A stretch of DNA of 64,000 nt, from NCBI RefSeq assembly GCF_009674565.1, contig NZ_WKJL01000002.1:62001-126000 (forward strand), given 5' to 3'. The notes beneath the pieces are model-generated. The model was not told where the DNA came from. It did not search any database and saw only the letters and a list, made by a program, of their open reading frames with translations. The translations under genes and the position numbers were made by a program. Positions 9,637 to 18,103 of the stretch are shown one piece after another. Numbering within the stretch: position 1 is the stretch's first letter; every line of letters starts with the position of its first letter. The DNA is from Duganella aquatilis. GTDB lineage: Bacteria; Pseudomonadota; Gammaproteobacteria; Burkholderiales; Burkholderiaceae_D.

Positions 9637-11121
9637 TTACGGGTGAGCCGTCGCCCTCACAGCGGGGACGGTCTTCCCTTTCATCATAACCCCATACACC
9701 ACGGCCGAGATGGCGATGCCAACAAACCATGCGTAGGTATAAATTGTCTTGAATCCCTCCGACACGCCAGGGAAGGACGTTGGGAATGCGGCATTCAGGA
9801 AGCCGGGAATATTCGGCAGCACGCCGATCACGAACGCCACCAGCGCCGCCATGTTCCAGCCCTTTCCATACGAGTACTGGCCATCTTCGCGATACAGTTC
9901 GCTCACATTCAGCTCCGTCTTGCGCACCATGTAGTAGTCGACGATCAGGATGCCGGCGATGGGGCCCAGCAGTGCCGAATAGCCGATCAGCCAGGTGAAG
10001 ATATAGCCCTGCGTCGATTCCAGTATCTTCCACGGCATCATCAGGATGGCGATGGCGGCGGTGATGTAGCCGCCGGTTTTATACGAAATCTGCTGCGGCG
10101 CCAGCGACGAGAAATCATACGCCGGTCCGACCAGGTTGGCCGCGAGATTGACCGACACCGTGTCGATCAGCAGGATCACCAGCGCCACCAGCACCGCCGC
10201 GCCGGTCATGCGGCTCGACAGATCGACCGGATCCCAGATCGCCTTGCCGTACAGGACCACCGTGGCCGACGTGACGATCACCGCCATCGCTGCCAGCAGG
10301 CCCATAGGCACCGGCAGACCGACGGTCTGGCCGATCACCTGGTCGCGCTGCGTTTTGGCGAAGCGGGTAAAGTCGGGAATATTCAGCGCCAGCGTGGCCC
10401 AGAAGCCGACCATCGCCGTCAGCGAAGGCCAGAACACGGACCAGAACTGGCCGGCCTTCTTGCCGCCGTCAACGAATTGCGACGGCGCGGACAGCAGATC
10501 GCCGAAGCCGCCGGCCTTGCTGTGCACCCAGCCGAGCAGCACGAAGCAGATGAGGATCTTCAGCGGCGCGGTGTAGGTCTCCAGCTTGCGGATCGACTCC
10601 ATGCCATGCACGATGTAGTAGAACTGGATGGCCCAGAAGGCGAGGAAGCAAAGCAGCTGGCCGCCGTTGATGCCCAGGCCAGCGATCTTGTCGCCGCCGA
10701 CATCGCCGCCCATCATCACGCCAAGCAGCGTGTAGATCATCGAACCGCCGAACCAGGTTTGGATGCCATACCAGCCGCAAGCGACGATGGCGCGCATCAG
10801 CGCCGGCAAGCGCGCGCCGGAGGTGCCGAACGAAGCACGCGCCAGCACAGCATAAGGAATACCGTACTTGGTGCCGGCGTGGCCGATCAGCAGCATCGGC
10901 AGCAGCACGATGGCATTGGCGAGGAATACCGTCAGCACCGCCTGGTAACCCGACATGCCGCCTTCGATCAAGCTGGCGGACAGCGTGTACGCCGGGATGC
11001 ACATCACCATCCCAACCCACAGCGCGGAGAAGTGATACCAGCGCCACGTACGCTGCGCCGCCGTTGTCGGCGCGAGGTCTTCGTTCCAGAGTTGCGTGCT
11101 GCCAGAAGATTCAATGCTCAC
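9637..11121 (-). CDS. NCS1-family nucleobase:cation symporter
   Basis: This 494-residue inner-membrane protein has about twelve hydrophobic helices and NCS1 hallmarks, including the N-terminal LWNEDLAPTTAAQRTW stretch and SLTAMVGFWATLALNIPDFTRF in the middle (quoted in part; FWATLALNIPDFTRFAK). It should import uracil, allantoin, hydantoin or a related base. Its place inside the pyrimidine operon favours uracil or thymine. The start is the GTG at 11119-11121 with GGAG 8 bases upstream. The 149-base gap back to preA contains a palindromic repeat, so it may be less tightly coupled than the other genes. Confidence 0.93.
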   Translation of the reverse strand: MSIESSGSTQLWNEDLAPTTAAQRTWRWYHFSALWVGMVMCIPAYTLSASLIEGGMSGYQAVLTVFLANAIVLLPMLLIGHAGTKYGIPYAVLARASFGTSGARLPALMRAIVACGWYGIQTWFGGSMIYTLLGVMMGGDVGGDKIAGLGINGGQLLCFLAFWAIQFYYIVHGMESIRKLETYTAPLKILICFVLLGWVHSKAGGFGDLLSAPSQFVDGGKKAGQFWSVFWPSLTAMVGFWATLALNIPDFTRFAKTQRDQVIGQTVGLPVPMGLLAAMAVIVTSATVVLYGKAIWDPVDLSSRMTGAAVLVALVILLIDTVSVNLAANLVGPAYDFSSLAPQQISYKTGGYITAAIAILMMPWKILESTQGYIFTWLIGYSALLGPIAGILIVDYYMVRKTELNVSELYREDGQYSYGKGWNMAALVAFVIGVLPNIPGFLNAAFPTSFPGVSEGFKTIYTYAWFVGIAISAVVYGVMMKGKTVPAVRATAHP

Positions 11122-11209
11122 GAGGCGTTCTCCAAAGGGTTGATGTATCCATCCACCACTGCAAGTTTCGTACCTTGACGGATGCTTTCACCCCGCACTT
11201 CGCTGAGCC

Positions 11210-11239
11210 GGGGTCTGACCCCATGCGGGGTCAGACCCC
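11210..11239. repeat. REP-like palindrome GGGGTCTGACCCC-ATGC-GGGGTCAGACCCC
   Basis: Two perfect 13-base inverted arms (11210-11222 and 11227-11239) flank the loop ATGC. Each arm is itself a 6-base inverted repeat around one central base. It is the only copy seen in the window, in the 149-base spacer between preA and the NCS1 gene. I recall this palindrome as a frequent intergenic element in Oxalobacteraceae genomes; that is memory, not a search. There is no T-tract, so it is not a standard terminator, though the transcript could form a strong hairpin. Confidence 0.8.
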
Positions 11240-11270
11240 TTACGGACCTGGGGATACGCATGCGCCGCCG

Positions 11271-12560
11271 TCAGGCCGCTTCCACTGCTTTTTCGGCACG
11301 CGGATTGCGCGGATCCTGCGTCCAGTTCATATACGGCTTACCCGTATCCTGCGGCACCATCGTGATGCACCCCTGCACCGGACAGGTGATCTCGCACAGA
11401 TTACACCCAACACACTCCTCCTTGATCACCTCGTACGTGCGCGCGCCGGACACTTCATCGATGAGCTGCGCAATCGACTGGTGCGACGTATCTTCGCACG
11501 CCACATAACAGCGGCCGCACTTGATACAGTCATCCTGATTGATCTGCGCAATCACCTGGTAGTTCATGTTCAGGTATTTCCAGTCGGTGGTATTCGGCAC
11601 CGCCTTGCCGGAAAACTCGCTGATGCTCTGGTAGCCCTTCTGATCCATCCAGCGCGACAAACCATCCTTCATCTCTTCAACGATGCGGAAACCATGCAGC
11701 ATCGCCGCCGTACACACCTGCACGCAGCCCGAGCCCAGCGCAATAAACTCCGCCGCATCGCGCCAGTTGCCGATGCCGCCGATGCCCGAAATCGGCAAGC
11801 CCGCCGTCTGCGGATCGCGCGCAATCTCCGCCACCATGTTCAGCGCAATCGGCTTCACCGCCGAACCGCAATACCCACCGTGCGTGCTGGCGCCGCCCAC
11901 GATCGGGAACGCCACCATCTGATCCAGGTCCAGATGCGTAATCGAGTTGATGGTGTTGATCAGCGAGACCGCATCCGCACCGCCAGCCTTGGCCGCCCGC
12001 GCAGGCGCGCGCACGTCGGTGATGTTCGGCGTCAGCTTGACGATCACCGGCAGCTTGGTGTTCTGCTTGCACCAGCGCGTGACCATCTCGACATACTCCG
12101 GCACCTGCCCCACCGCCGCCCCCATGCCACGCTCCGGCATGCCATGCGGACAGCCGAAATTCAGCTCGATGCCGTCAGCGCCGGTCGCTTCCACCAGCGG
12201 CAGAATATCGGCCCACAGGCGCTCCTCGCAAGGCAGCATCAGCGACACGATAATCACGCGATCCGGCCAGTCCTTCTTCACCTGCGTGATCTCTTGCAGA
12301 TTGATGGCCAGCGAACGGTCCGTAATCAGCTCGATGTTGTTGAAGCCGAGGACTTCGCGATTCTTGCCGTAGTGCGCCGAGTAGCGCGACGACACGTTGA
12401 CGGCCGCCGGATCTTCACCCAGCGTCTTCCACACCACGCCGCCCCATCCTGCTTCAAATGCGCGCACCACGTTGTAGGCCTTGTCCGTCGGCGGCGCGGA
12501 GGCCAGCCAGAACGGATTGATGGATTTGATGCCGCAGAATTCAATGCTCAGGTCAGCCAT
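11271..12560 (-). CDS. preA: NAD-dependent dihydropyrimidine dehydrogenase subunit PreA
   Basis: This 429-residue FMN/iron-sulfur subunit reduces uracil and thymine to the dihydro forms. Residues 1-310 are the dihydroorotate-dehydrogenase-like barrel (IELNFGCPHGMPERGMG at the active-site loop, GGIGNWRDAAEFI near the phosphate site). Two ferredoxin clusters follow (CIKCGRC at 345-351 and CVGCNLC at 383-389). By my alignment the residue matching the catalytic Cys of mammalian DPD is Val150. Its ATG overlaps the preT stop by one base (TAATG), so translation is probably coupled. The products go to dihydropyrimidinase in the same operon. Confidence 0.97.
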   Translation of the reverse strand: MADLSIEFCGIKSINPFWLASAPPTDKAYNVVRAFEAGWGGVVWKTLGEDPAAVNVSSRYSAHYGKNREVLGFNNIELITDRSLAINLQEITQVKKDWPDRVIIVSLMLPCEERLWADILPLVEATGADGIELNFGCPHGMPERGMGAAVGQVPEYVEMVTRWCKQNTKLPVIVKLTPNITDVRAPARAAKAGGADAVSLINTINSITHLDLDQMVAFPIVGGASTHGGYCGSAVKPIALNMVAEIARDPQTAGLPISGIGGIGNWRDAAEFIALGSGCVQVCTAAMLHGFRIVEEMKDGLSRWMDQKGYQSISEFSGKAVPNTTDWKYLNMNYQVIAQINQDDCIKCGRCYVACEDTSHQSIAQLIDEVSGARTYEVIKEECVGCNLCEITCPVQGCITMVPQDTGKPYMNWTQDPRNPRAEKAVEAA

Positions 12561-13930
12561 TATGCAGCCTCCTTCAGTCCGGTGATATCTTGATGAATGG
12601 CGTGCGCCGCCAGCTTGCCGTGTTGGACCGCCTGCACGGTCAGATCCTGCCCAGGCGCCACACAGTCGCCGCCGGCGTAGATGCGCGGCAGGACTGTGCG
12701 GAACTGATCGTCGACGTGGATTTTGTCACCGTCGCGTTTCAGTGTTGTCGCCAGCGGATCGCTGATACTCGTTTCATCCATGCTCTGGCCGATGGCCTTG
12801 AAGATGGCGTCGGCCGCGATCTCGAAGGTTTCACCGGTGCCGGACAGGCGGTCGTTGACCAGCGACGTCTTCTCGAAGCGCATGCCGCGCACGCGGCCGG
12901 CGTCGTCGAGCAGCACCTGCTGCGGCTGCGCCCAGGTGCGCATGCGGACTTGATTCTCTTTGGCGATATGCTGTTCGTGCCCGGTGGCGCTCATCGCTTC
13001 AAAGCCCCGACGATAGACCAGCGTGACCTCATCCGCGCCAAGGCGCTGGATCTGCACCGCCATGTCGATCGCCGTATTGCCGGCGCCGATGACGATGGCG
13101 CGCGACGGCACCGGCAGCTTGCTCAAATCATCCGACTGGCGCAGCTCGGCGATGTAGTCGACGGCAGCCAGCAGGCCTGGCGCATCCTCGCCGGTCAGGC
13201 CCATCTGCTTGCTGGCGCCCAGGCCCAGGCCGAGGAACACGGCGTCGTAATTCGTATGCAGATCCTTCAGCTGCACATTTCCGCCCAGCGTCTGGCCATG
13301 CTTGATGGTGATGCCGCCGATTTGCAGCAGGAAGTCCACTTCCTTCTGCGCGAAGTTATCGGTCAGCTTGTACCTGGCGATGCCGTATTCATTCAGGCCG
13401 CCGGATTTCTCCCTGGCTTCGTAGATCACCACTTCGTTGCCCAGCATCGCCAGGCGATGCGCGCAGGACAGGCCCGCCGGACCTGCGCCCACCACGGCGA
13501 TCTTCTTGCCGGTGGAGGCAGCGCGTTTGAACGGATGCTCTTCCAGCTTCATGTTGTCGATGGCGTAGCGCTGCAACAGGCCGATTTTCACCGGCTGGCC
13601 TTCCGCATCGTGATTGCGCACGCAGGCATCCTCGCACAGGATTTCGGTCGGACACACACGCGAGCAGCTGCCGCCGAAGATGTTCTGCTTGAGGATGCCG
13701 ACGGCGGCGCCGTTGATATTCTCGTCGTGGATATTGCGGATAAAACTGGCGACGTCGATGTCCGATGGACAGATGCGCGTGCATGGCGCGTCGTAGCAAT
13801 ACAGGCAGCGCGAACTTTCGATGGCAGCCTGGCGCGCGGTCAGCGCTGGCGCCAGGTCGGTGAAGTGTTTCGCCAATGATTCATTGGCTTCTTTCGATGT
13901 CGGCAGGTAGCTAATCGATTCGAGAATCAT
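12560..13930 (-). CDS. preT: Dihydropyrimidine dehydrogenase NAD-binding subunit PreT
   Basis: This 456-residue flavoprotein transfers electrons from NADH to PreA. Cysteines for two N-terminal [4Fe-4S] clusters are at 42-54 (CLYCYDAPCTRIC) and 89-103 (CSRVCPTEILCEDAC). A FAD-binding VVGAGPAGLSCAHRL follows at about 146-160, and an NAD(P) site (VIGAGNTAIDMA) near 282. This matches the glutamate-synthase-small-subunit-like architecture. The start has AGGA 6 bases upstream. It overlaps preA by one base and follows mmsA by 16. Confidence 0.96.
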   Translation of the reverse strand: MILESISYLPTSKEANESLAKHFTDLAPALTARQAAIESSRCLYCYDAPCTRICPSDIDVASFIRNIHDENINGAAVGILKQNIFGGSCSRVCPTEILCEDACVRNHDAEGQPVKIGLLQRYAIDNMKLEEHPFKRAASTGKKIAVVGAGPAGLSCAHRLAMLGNEVVIYEAREKSGGLNEYGIARYKLTDNFAQKEVDFLLQIGGITIKHGQTLGGNVQLKDLHTNYDAVFLGLGLGASKQMGLTGEDAPGLLAAVDYIAELRQSDDLSKLPVPSRAIVIGAGNTAIDMAVQIQRLGADEVTLVYRRGFEAMSATGHEQHIAKENQVRMRTWAQPQQVLLDDAGRVRGMRFEKTSLVNDRLSGTGETFEIAADAIFKAIGQSMDETSISDPLATTLKRDGDKIHVDDQFRTVLPRIYAGGDCVAPGQDLTVQAVQHGKLAAHAIHQDITGLKEAA

Positions 13931-13946
13931 GTTCGTTCCTGGTTGA

Positions 13947-15440
13947 TTATTTCATCTGAGGGAATGCAAATTCCGCGCCAGCGCTTGCGGTATTTGGCCA
14001 GCGCTGCATCACCGCTTTATGGCGCGTGTAGAAGCGCACGCCTTCCGGTCCATAAGCATGATGATCGCCAAACAGGCTGCGCTTCCAGCCGCCGAAACTG
14101 TTGAACGCCATCGGCACCGGCAGCGGCACATTCACGCCCACCATGCCGACCTGGATCTGCCGCACGAACTCGCGCGCCACGCCGCCATCGCGCGTGTAGA
14201 TCGCCACGCCGTTGCCGTACTCATTGCGGTTGATCAGTTCCACCGCCGTCCCGACGTCCGGCGCGCGCAGCATGCACAGCACCGGCCCGAAAATCTCTTC
14301 CTTGTAGATCGTCATATCCGGCGTCACGTGATCGAACAAGGTGCCACCGATGAAGAAGCCGTTCTCGCGGCCGACCACCTGGTGATTGCGTCCATCGACC
14401 ACCAGTTTCGCGCCCTGCTCGACGCCCTCACCAATCAAGCGCTCTATACGCTGCTTGGCCGTGCTGGTGACGACCGGCCCCATTTCGGCGTCGGACGCCA
14501 TACCATCGCGCACTTTCAGTGCGGCGGTGCGCTGTGCCAGTGCATCGACAATCTTGTCGCCCGCATCGCCCACCGCGACAACCACGGAGATCGCCATGCA
14601 GCGCTCGCCGGCGGAGCCGAAGGCAGCGCCCATCAGCGCATCCACCGTCATCTCCATGTCCGCATCCGGCATCACCACCATGTGATTCTTGGCGCCGCCC
14701 AAGGCTTGCACGCGCTTGCCCGCAGCGCAGCCGCGCGAGTAGATGTACTCCGCAATCGGCGTCGAGCCGACAAAGCTGATCGCCTGCACCACCGGATGAT
14801 CGAGCAGCGCATCGACCGTGACCTTATCGCCCTGCACCACATTGAAGACGCCATCAGGCAAGCCGGCTTCCTTCAGCAGGCGCGCATGCAGCAGCGACGC
14901 CGACGGATCGCGCTCGGAAGGCTTGAGCACAAAGGTGTTACCGCACGCCAGCGCGACCGGAAACATCCACATCGGCACCATCACCGGGAAGTTAAATGGC
15001 GTAATGCCTGCCACCACGCCCAGCGCCTGGCGCATCGACCATGCATCGATGCCGCGCGAGATCTGGTCGGTGAATTCGCCTTTCAGCATTTGCGGAATAC
15101 CGACCGCGAATTCCACCATCTCGATGCCGCGCGCCACTTCGCCTTGCGCATCGGCGAAGGTCTTGCCATGTTCGCGCGTGATCATCGCCGCGAATTCATC
15201 CACATGCTGCTGGCACAGTTGCAGGTACTTGAACAGCACCCTTGCGCGCGTCAGCGGCGGCGTGGCGGACCACGATGGAAACGCCTTCTCCGCCGCGCGG
15301 ACGGCGGCGTCGACTTCCTCCGCCGTGCCCAGCGCAACCTTGGCTACCGGTTCGCCCAGTGCGGGATTGAACACGTCTGCATGGCGGCCGCTTTGCGTTT
15401 CGACGGTAACGCCGTTGATGAAATGGGTGATGGTATCCAT
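13947..15440 (-). CDS. mmsA: CoA-acylating (methyl)malonate-semialdehyde dehydrogenase
   Basis: The 497-residue protein is an ALDH-fold enzyme of the MMSDH group. It would convert malonate semialdehyde (from beta-alanine) to acetyl-CoA and methylmalonate semialdehyde (from thymine-derived beta-aminoisobutyrate) to propionyl-CoA. [15 protein letters not shown] replaces the usual PWNFP, and the nucleophile lies in [12 protein letters not shown], both typical of the family. It sits directly after ald (13 bases) and before preT, so the operon encodes the carbon exit of pyrimidine breakdown as well as its first steps. Confidence 0.93.
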   Translation of the reverse strand: MDTITHFINGVTVETQSGRHADVFNPALGEPVAKVALGTAEEVDAAVRAAEKAFPSWSATPPLTRARVLFKYLQLCQQHVDEFAAMITREHGKTFADAQGEVARGIEMVEFAVGIPQMLKGEFTDQISRGIDAWSMRQALGVVAGITPFNFPVMVPMWMFPVALACGNTFVLKPSERDPSASLLHARLLKEAGLPDGVFNVVQGDKVTVDALLDHPVVQAISFVGSTPIAEYIYSRGCAAGKRVQALGGAKNHMVVMPDADMEMTVDALMGAAFGSAGERCMAISVVVAVGDAGDKIVDALAQRTAALKVRDGMASDAEMGPVVTSTAKQRIERLIGEGVEQGAKLVVDGRNHQVVGRENGFFIGGTLFDHVTPDMTIYKEEIFGPVLCMLRAPDVGTAVELINRNEYGNGVAIYTRDGGVAREFVRQIQVGMVGVNVPLPVPMAFNSFGGWKRSLFGDHHAYGPEGVRFYTRHKAVMQRWPNTASAGAEFAFPQMK

Positions 15441-15453
15441 GATGCTCTTTCAG

Positions 15454-16581
15454 TTAAAGCGCGGCTTGGCCCAGCAGGCTGTCCGCGTCTACATAGGTAT
15501 AGCCAAGGGCGTGCGCCACCGCTTCGTAGGTGACCTTGCCCTGGCAGACATTCAAACCATTCTTCAAATGCGGATTGGCTTTCAGCGCTTTCTGCCAACC
15601 CTTGTCGGCCAGCGCCACCGCATGGCCTATCGTTGCGTTGTTCAGTGCGAAGGTCGAGGTCCGCGCCACCGCGCCCGGCATGTTCGCCACGCAGTAGTGC
15701 ACCACGCCGTCGACCACATACGTCGGCTTTTCGTGCGTGGTGGCGTGCGAGGTTTCAAAGCATCCACCCTGGTCGATCGCCACGTCCACCACCACCGCGC
15801 CCTGCTTCATGCGGGCGATCATCGCCTTGGTCACCAGCTTGGGCGCCGCCGCGCCGGGCACCAGCACGCCGCCGATCACCAGGTCCGCATCGATCACCGC
15901 TTCCTCGATCGAATGCGCGTTGGAATACATGGTGGCGATGCGGTTGCCGTACACCAGGTCCAGCTGGCGCAGGCGGTCGATATTCTTGTCCAATATCGTC
16001 ACGCGCGCGCCGATGCCCACCGCCATCTGCAAGGCATTGGTGCCGACCACGCCGGCGCCGATGATGGCGATATGTCCCGGTGCCACGCCCGGCACGCCGC
16101 CCAGCAGCAGGCCCATGCCGCCCTTGGATTTCTCCAGGTGCGCGGCGCCGGCCTGGATCGACATGCGCCCCGCCACTTCGCTCATCGGCGCCAGCAGCGG
16201 CAAGCCGCCGTTTGCGCCGGTGATGGTTTCGTAGGCGATGCATACGGCGCCTGACGCCACCAGCGCCTTGGTCTGCTCCGGGTCCGGCGCCAGGTGCAGA
16301 TAGGTGTACAGGATCTGCCCCGGACGCAGCATCGCGCATTCCTGCGGCTGCGGTTCCTTCACCTTCACGATCATCTCGGCGCGGGCGAAGATCTCGGCCG
16401 CGTCTTCGATAATGGTGGCGCCGGATGCTTCATACATCGCATCCGTCAGGCCGATGGCCGCGCCGGCGTTTTGTTGTACCAGTACTTGATGACCACGCAA
16501 AATGAGTTCCTTGACGCTGGCCGGGGTAAGGCCGACGCGGGACTCCTGGTTTTTGATCTCTTTTGGGACGCCTACCAGCAT
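15454..16581 (-). CDS. ald: Alanine dehydrogenase
   Basis: This 375-residue NAD enzyme interconverts L-alanine with pyruvate and ammonia. The substrate residues Arg15 (ESRVGLTP), Lys73/Lys75 (VKVKEPQ) and His96 (YLHLAPD) are present, and the Rossmann motif IIGAGVVGTNALQMAVG lies in the middle. GAGGAG is 8 bases before the ATG. It starts 15 bases after the aminotransferase gene. The transaminase makes alanine from pyruvate, and this enzyme would regenerate the pyruvate while releasing the amino nitrogen as ammonia. Confidence 0.96.
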   Translation of the reverse strand: MLVGVPKEIKNQESRVGLTPASVKELILRGHQVLVQQNAGAAIGLTDAMYEASGATIIEDAAEIFARAEMIVKVKEPQPQECAMLRPGQILYTYLHLAPDPEQTKALVASGAVCIAYETITGANGGLPLLAPMSEVAGRMSIQAGAAHLEKSKGGMGLLLGGVPGVAPGHIAIIGAGVVGTNALQMAVGIGARVTILDKNIDRLRQLDLVYGNRIATMYSNAHSIEEAVIDADLVIGGVLVPGAAAPKLVTKAMIARMKQGAVVVDVAIDQGGCFETSHATTHEKPTYVVDGVVHYCVANMPGAVARTSTFALNNATIGHAVALADKGWQKALKANPHLKNGLNVCQGKVTYEAVAHALGYTYVDADSLLGQAAL

Positions 16582-16596
16582 GGTGAGTTCTCCTCG

Positions 16597-17913
16597 TTAG
16601 TCCAGGTTTTTCAGTACTTCCCTCAGCTTTCCAAACAGTTCATCGATGTGTTTTTTCTCCAGCACCAGCGGCGGCGACAAGGCGATGATGTCGCCCGTGG
16701 TGCGTATCAGCACGCCGTCTTCAAAGGCCTTCTTGAACGCGGTGAAGGCGCGCGCGCCCGGCTTGCCGGCAATCGGCGCCAGCTCGATGCCGGCGATCAG
16801 GCCGATGGTGCGGATGTCGATCACGTGCGGCAGGCCTTTCAGCGAATGCACGGCGTCGGCCCAGTACTCGGCCATGCCGGCCGCGTGTTCGAGGATCTTC
16901 TGTTCCTTGAACACTTCCAGCGTCGCCAGCGAAGCGGCGCAGGCCACCGGATGGCCCGAGTAGGTATAGCCGTGGAACAGCTCAATGCCGGCCGGCGCGT
17001 CCATGAAGGCGTCGTGGATGTGCTTCTTGCTGAACACCGCGCCCATCGGAATGGTGCCGTTGGTGAGACCCTTGGCGGTGGTCATCATGTCCGGCTCGAC
17101 GTCGAAGTAGTCACCGGCGAACGGCGTGGTCAGGCGGCCGAAGCCCGTGATCACTTCATCGAAGATCAGCAGGATGCCGTGCTTGGTGCACAGCTCGCGC
17201 AGGCGCTTCAGATAGCCCTTCGGCGGTATCAGCACGCCGGTGGAACCGGCCACCGGCTCGACGATCACCGCCGCGATGGTCGAGGCGTCGTGCAGCGCGA
17301 CGATGCGTTCCAGTTCATCGGCCAGGTTGGCGCCGTGTTCCGGCTCGCCGCGGGTGTAGGCGTTCTTCTCCAGGTTGTGCGTGTGCGGCAGGTGATCGAC
17401 GCCCGGCAGCATCACGCCATACGGCTTGCGGTTACCGGCGATGCCGCCCACCGAAATGCCGCCGAAGCCGACGCCGTGGTAGCCGCGTTCGCGGCCGATC
17501 AATCGGGTGCGGCTGGCTTCACCGCGCGCCTTGTGGTACGCCAGCGCGATCTTCAGCGCGGTGTCCACCGCTTCGGAACCGGAGTTGGTGTAGAACACGT
17601 GGCCGTAGCGATGGTTGGTGTATTCCATCAGCTTTTCAGCGAGGTCGAAAGCGGCCGGATGGCCCATCTGGAAGGTCGGCGCGAAGTCCAGCTGGCCGAC
17701 CATCTCGCGCACGGCGGCGACGATCTTCGGTTGCGCGTGGCCGCATGGCACGCACCACAGGCCGGCGGTGCCGTCCAGGATGCTGCGGCCGTCGACGTCC
17801 TTGTAGTACATGCCTTCCGCCGACACCAGCAGGCGCGGGTGCGCCTTGAAGTCGCGGTTGTTCGTGAATGGCATCCAGAAGGATGCCATCGATTCTGGTC
17901 GAGACTCGTTCAT
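16597..17913 (-). CDS. Omega-amino acid:pyruvate aminotransferase
   Basis: This 438-residue class III PLP aminotransferase most likely moves the amino group of beta-alanine (and beta-aminoisobutyrate) to pyruvate, giving malonate semialdehyde for MmsA. MASFWMPFTNNRDF near the N-terminus is characteristic of the omega-amino-acid:pyruvate group. The PLP lysine is in MTTAKGLTNGTIPMG. The frame is open upstream to 18030, but AGGAG precedes the ATG at 17911-17913 and homologues begin here. It is the first gene of the long minus-strand pyrimidine operon and diverges from mocR. Confidence 0.93.
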   Translation of the reverse strand: MNESRPESMASFWMPFTNNRDFKAHPRLLVSAEGMYYKDVDGRSILDGTAGLWCVPCGHAQPKIVAAVREMVGQLDFAPTFQMGHPAAFDLAEKLMEYTNHRYGHVFYTNSGSEAVDTALKIALAYHKARGEASRTRLIGRERGYHGVGFGGISVGGIAGNRKPYGVMLPGVDHLPHTHNLEKNAYTRGEPEHGANLADELERIVALHDASTIAAVIVEPVAGSTGVLIPPKGYLKRLRELCTKHGILLIFDEVITGFGRLTTPFAGDYFDVEPDMMTTAKGLTNGTIPMGAVFSKKHIHDAFMDAPAGIELFHGYTYSGHPVACAASLATLEVFKEQKILEHAAGMAEYWADAVHSLKGLPHVIDIRTIGLIAGIELAPIAGKPGARAFTAFKKAFEDGVLIRTTGDIIALSPPLVLEKKHIDELFGKLREVLKNLD

Positions 17914-18103
17914 CACATCTCCTATGAAACAACTGCTTTCGGATTTTTTTGACAGACCGTAAAAAAATTTACCAGTTGGCAAAATGATGATGCAATAATA
18001 GACAGCGCAACAACTATGGCACAGATACACAATTCATCAAAACTGTCCAACCGTACAGGCAACAAAAACACTACAGTTTCACTTTCGCTGCGTGGAGTCA
18101 AGG
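17914..18103. promoter_or_regulatory. Divergent control region of the pyrimidine operon and mocR-rutR
   Basis: This 190-base AT-rich spacer carries several dyads. GTAAA-N4-TTTAC lies at about 17959-17972 and a RutR-like 16-mer at 17968-17983. A longer-range inverted pair, AAACTGT (18040-18046) with ACAGTTT (18073-18079), could suit a dimeric MocR protein. Both downstream regulators are encoded immediately to the right, so autoregulation is expected. Exact promoter elements were not fixed. Confidence 0.5.
17968..17983. promoter_or_regulatory. Candidate RutR operator
   Basis: The sequence TTTACCAGTTGGCAAA is an inverted repeat with two central bases. It matches the Escherichia coli RutR consensus TTGACCAnnTGGTCAA at 11 of 14 defined positions. 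It lies 55 bases upstream of the aminotransferase start, in the region shared with the operon encoding a RutR homologue. In E. coli, uracil or thymine releases RutR from such sites. Confidence 0.5.

Noticed and set aside
11210-11239. The GGGGTC palindrome as an intrinsic terminator
   Set aside because: No run of T follows in either direction; it is recorded as a repeat instead.
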